Assembly (NCBI RefSeq): GCF_031157315.1
Contig: NZ_JAVIFU010000025.1
Location: 1-64,000, forward strand
DNA: 64,000 nucleotides
Source of the DNA: Paenibacillus sp. LHD-38
GTDB taxonomy: Bacteria > Bacillota > Bacilli > Paenibacillales > Paenibacillaceae
Direction: 5' to 3'
In this document: in pieces, positions 61,777 to 64,000 of the stretch
Numbering within the stretch: the first letter of the stretch is position 1
How the letters are laid out: each line of letters begins with the position of its first letter
The notes under the pieces: model-generated
The model's input: the letters and a program-made list of their open reading frames with translations, nothing else
Database searches by the model: none
Told to the model about the DNA's origin: nothing
Program-made: the position numbers and the translations under genes

Positions 61777-63774
61777 CTAAGAGCTGGCAAGCGCATTTCG
61801 AAAGGCTAAAATATATTTGGATTGGTCCAGCGGGTTTACGCCTCGTCGCACCCTCTCTGCCTTCACATCTGGCGGACATTCGCGATAGCCCGCGAAGAAG
61901 GTCGCCAAGGCGCCTCTCCCCTTCGTAAGCGAACCGAATCTTGCAGGAAAATCAAGTGACGTTGCTACCGGCAGCGTTCCTTCGATCTCCATTCGCTCCT
62001 GCCTGACGACCGGCGTATCAAACTCGCCTCGCATGAGAATCAATTCATTCATAAGCTTGCCGCCCGTCTCCTCCGGAATTGAAAGACGGAACGAGAGCAT
62101 CGGCTCCAGCAGCTTTACGCCAGTATGCGATAAGCCATCCATAATGCCCATCGGCGTCGCCAGAGCAAAATCGAGAGGATGCGTATGCCATACATGATGC
62201 TCGCCTTCTATGAGAGTCACCTTTAGATCTGTTACTTCCCAGCCAAAAAGCCCTTGCTGCAGCGCTTCAGGCACACTGCGGGCTACTTCATGCTGATAGC
62301 GTTCGAGCAGGCGCTCCGAACGGACCGCCGCGCTGTAGGTTAGCCCGCTTCCGCGTTCGCCAGGCTCGATGCGGAACCGCAGAATGGCCCAGCATGGCTT
62401 CGGCATCGTATAAGCAATAAAACCCTCGCCTATTTGGGCAGGCGTTTCTTTGTAAATGACGGAGGGCTGACCGAATTCAACCTTTAAGCCATACCGATTG
62501 TTCAGCAGATGAGTCAGAACTTCGATCTGAATCGGACCCATCACCTTGAGATGCAGCTCGCGCTGCTCTTGCAGCCACTGCAAATCCAGCAGCGGATCTT
62601 CATCCGCCAGCTCCTGCAGCGCTGCGACGACTGCCGGGTATTCCGCCTCATTGCTCCACTTCACTTGAACGGTTAGCAGCGGCACAGCCAGCCGCGTCTC
62701 ACCGGGAACATAATCCGCGCAGCCGATAATATCGCCAATACGCGCCTGGTTCCAGCCGCAAACGGCAGCAATATCGCCGGCTTCCAGCAGTCCGACATCT
62801 TCAGCCTTCTGCCCGTCGATTTTGCGGATCTGTGTAATTTTCTCCTCAAGCTGCTGCGTCTCATTGCGAACGGAATCTCGATTGCGCAAAACGCCGCTAT
62901 ATAAACGCACATAGGCGGTCCGCCCCATTACCGCATCACGCTCAATTCGGAATACAACGCCCGACACTGGGCCGTTCGAGACAGTTAACGGCGGGGGGAG
63001 GAGCGTTATCATCGCCTGCATCAGCGGTTCAATCCCTATTCCTCTGTTTGATGCGCCAAAAAGAACAGGATACAGCTCCCCTTTCTGCGTCAGTGAGGGC
63101 AGCTTTTGAATCAACTCCTCTCTAGGAAGCGTTCCGCTGTCCAAATAATGGAGAAGCAGCGACTCCTCCCGCTCAGCCACCGTTTCTTCCAGCAGCTGCA
63201 AAAAGCCTTGCGCATCACCCGTATCGTCAGCTGCTAAGTCGAGCACGCTCAGCGCGCCGCTAAAGCTGTCCTCTATACCGAGAGGCGCTTGAACGGGCGC
63301 TGCCTGAGGGGACAGCAAACGCCTGATTCGCTTTAACGTCCCCTGCGGGTCAGCTCCCATTCGGTCCATCTTGTTCACATAAATAAGCGTTGGGATGTTG
63401 CGTTCCCGCAGGGCATGCCAAATAACCTCCGTTTGAGCCTGTACGCCTTCAACCGCCGAAAGGATAAGGACGGCCCCATCCATGACGCGCAGCGATCGCT
63501 CCACTTCGGATAAAAAATCGACATGGCCGGGTGTATCAACAAGGTTAATCGTCACGCCTTGCCAAGAAAAGCGGGTAGCCGCAGCGCGTACCGAGATTCC
63601 CCTAGAGCGTTCAACTTCCAGAAAGTCCGTCTGGGATGTGCCCGCATCAACGCTGCCAAGTGACCGAATTCGGCCGCTGTGGAATAAAATCTGCTCCGTC
63701 GTGGTCGTTTTCCCCGCGTCAACATGTGCGAATATTCCGATGTTTCGTATATGTTTTGAAGCATTAGTCTCCAT
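61777..63774 (-). CDS. TetM/TetO-like ribosomal protection GTPase
   Basis: 665 residues, an EF-G-like translational GTPase. G1 is AHVDAGKTT, the switch I region carries RGISVRAA, G3 DTPGHVDF and G4 NKMD. EF-G domains II-V follow, with a C-terminal extension ending NPLDQSKYILAFR. The length is close to tetracycline ribosomal protection proteins (about 640-650) and shorter than EF-G. It may remove tetracycline-like drugs from the ribosome or have a housekeeping role; many Paenibacillus chromosomes carry such genes. No attenuator leader is visible. GGGGAG precedes the ATG. Confidence 0.88.
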   Translation of the reverse strand: METNASKHIRNIGIFAHVDAGKTTTTEQILFHSGRIRSLGSVDAGTSQTDFLEVERSRGISVRAAATRFSWQGVTINLVDTPGHVDFLSEVERSLRVMDGAVLILSAVEGVQAQTEVIWHALRERNIPTLIYVNKMDRMGADPQGTLKRIRRLLSPQAAPVQAPLGIEDSFSGALSVLDLAADDTGDAQGFLQLLEETVAEREESLLLHYLDSGTLPREELIQKLPSLTQKGELYPVLFGASNRGIGIEPLMQAMITLLPPPLTVSNGPVSGVVFRIERDAVMGRTAYVRLYSGVLRNRDSVRNETQQLEEKITQIRKIDGQKAEDVGLLEAGDIAAVCGWNQARIGDIIGCADYVPGETRLAVPLLTVQVKWSNEAEYPAVVAALQELADEDPLLDLQWLQEQRELHLKVMGPIQIEVLTHLLNNRYGLKVEFGQPSVIYKETPAQIGEGFIAYTMPKPCWAILRFRIEPGERGSGLTYSAAVRSERLLERYQHEVARSVPEALQQGLFGWEVTDLKVTLIEGEHHVWHTHPLDFALATPMGIMDGLSHTGVKLLEPMLSFRLSIPEETGGKLMNELILMRGEFDTPVVRQERMEIEGTLPVATSLDFPARFGSLTKGRGALATFFAGYRECPPDVKAERVRRGVNPLDQSKYILAFRNALASS

Positions 63775-63836
63775 TTTGCATGTCTCCCCTAACTCGCTCG
63801 TCCTTTCCTTATCCTAACCCTGAAAGCGCCTTCCAG

Positions 63837-63880
63837 CAAGCGTAAACGGCTGTCACTGCTCTCTTCGGCAATTGCAGCAG
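63837..63880 (+). repeat. Dispersed intergenic repeat, partial copy 5
   Basis: The first 18 nt (CAAGCGTAAACGGCTGTC) match the repeat start; the rest is diverged and the AT-stem half is absent. It lies upstream of the TetM-like gene. Confidence 0.55.
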
Positions 63881-63900
63881 ATAAAGAGGACAAATAAAGC

Positions 63901-63942
63901 AAAAAACGGCCTATCCCAGCAATCGCCCGGATAAGCCGTTTA
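63901..63942 (-). terminator. Terminator of the gene entering from the right edge
   Basis: On the minus strand AAACGGCTTATCC pairs with GGATAGGCCGTTT (one mismatch), followed by TTTG. Confidence 0.75.
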
Positions 63943-63962
63943 CAAGATAGCTAAAGTTAAAA

Positions 63963-64000
63963 TTAGCCTTGTTGGGCCGCTTCAATATCAATCGAGACTT
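63963..64000 (-). CDS. C-terminal end of an unidentified protein (partial)
   Basis: The last codons on the minus strand read VSIDIEAAQQG then TAA, 20 nt before a terminator. The ending resembles YceI-family proteins, but only 11 residues are visible, so this is a guess. Confidence 0.5.
   Translation of the reverse strand, partial: VSIDIEAAQQG

Overview
The window looks like the chromosome of a Paenibacillus-type Gram-positive soil bacterium. The evidence is strong AGGAGG-like ribosome binding sites with many TTG and GTG starts, lipoprotein signal peptides, CcpA-type cre sites, a T-box leader on serS, several YesM/YesN-style two-component systems paired with Lpl/Ytc-type sugar ABC importers, and a large secreted pectin-degrading enzyme with fibronectin-III modules. 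No rRNA, tRNA, CRISPR array or phage block was recognised. Species-level identity is inference.

Layout. 1-453: remnant IS200/IS605 transposase and its end hairpin, then a terminator. 468-6557: giant secreted PKD/LamG/Ig-like protein. 6822-10434: membrane protein divergent from a NarL-type kinase/regulator pair, with a perfect 15-bp inverted repeat between them. 10855-15091: MFS exporter and aldo/keto reductase, followed by a decayed alpha/beta hydrolase, an intact LysR regulator and a decayed tyrosine recombinase. 15311-21102: gamma-glutamyltransferase, AMI1-like amidase and FAH-family hydrolase, divergent from an Lrp regulator and a split chromate transporter. 21181-22283: methyltransferase and a tiny membrane protein. 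22510-28689: bifunctional rhamnogalacturonan acetylesterase/lyase with a cre site upstream. 29212-31130: matrixin protease with a partner, and a lipoprotein. 31440-38424: sugar ABC importer with its YesN/YesM system. 38596-40556: sugar isomerase, YidC2 and an upstream MifM-like arrest-peptide candidate. 40872-43092: amino-acid ABC importer with a fused binding protein and permease. 43650-52981: GH105 hydrolase, ABC permeases, two paralogous binding proteins and an AraC-family membrane regulator (pectin-oligosaccharide use). 53045-55705: DinB-like protein, DUF1284 protein, serS with T-box. 55810-58851: a YhcY/YhcZ/YhdA-like kinase, regulator and flavin reductase. 59357-63774: lipoprotein, GH32 enzyme, TetM-like GTPase. 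63963-64000: C-terminus of a further gene.

How the genes connect. The secreted rhamnogalacturonan enzyme would cut and de-acetylate pectin outside the cell, the 45-49 kb ABC system would import oligomers, and the GH105 enzyme would remove the unsaturated end sugar inside. The AraC-type regulator at 50.7 kb, and cre sites before the lyase and GH32 genes, fit induction by substrate and catabolite repression.

The most striking observation is upstream of yidC2 (about 40.23-40.60 kb). A membrane-anchored ORF carries a C-terminal segment resembling the Bacillus subtilis MifM ribosome-stalling sequence. It ends right next to an 11-bp perfect hairpin that masks the yidC2 Shine-Dalgarno sequence, and it is preceded by three exact 11-bp repeats encoding overlapping three-codon mini-ORFs. 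A second notable find is a dispersed, structured ~100-bp intergenic repeat with four near-full copies, one diverged copy and one half copy, all in the same orientation.
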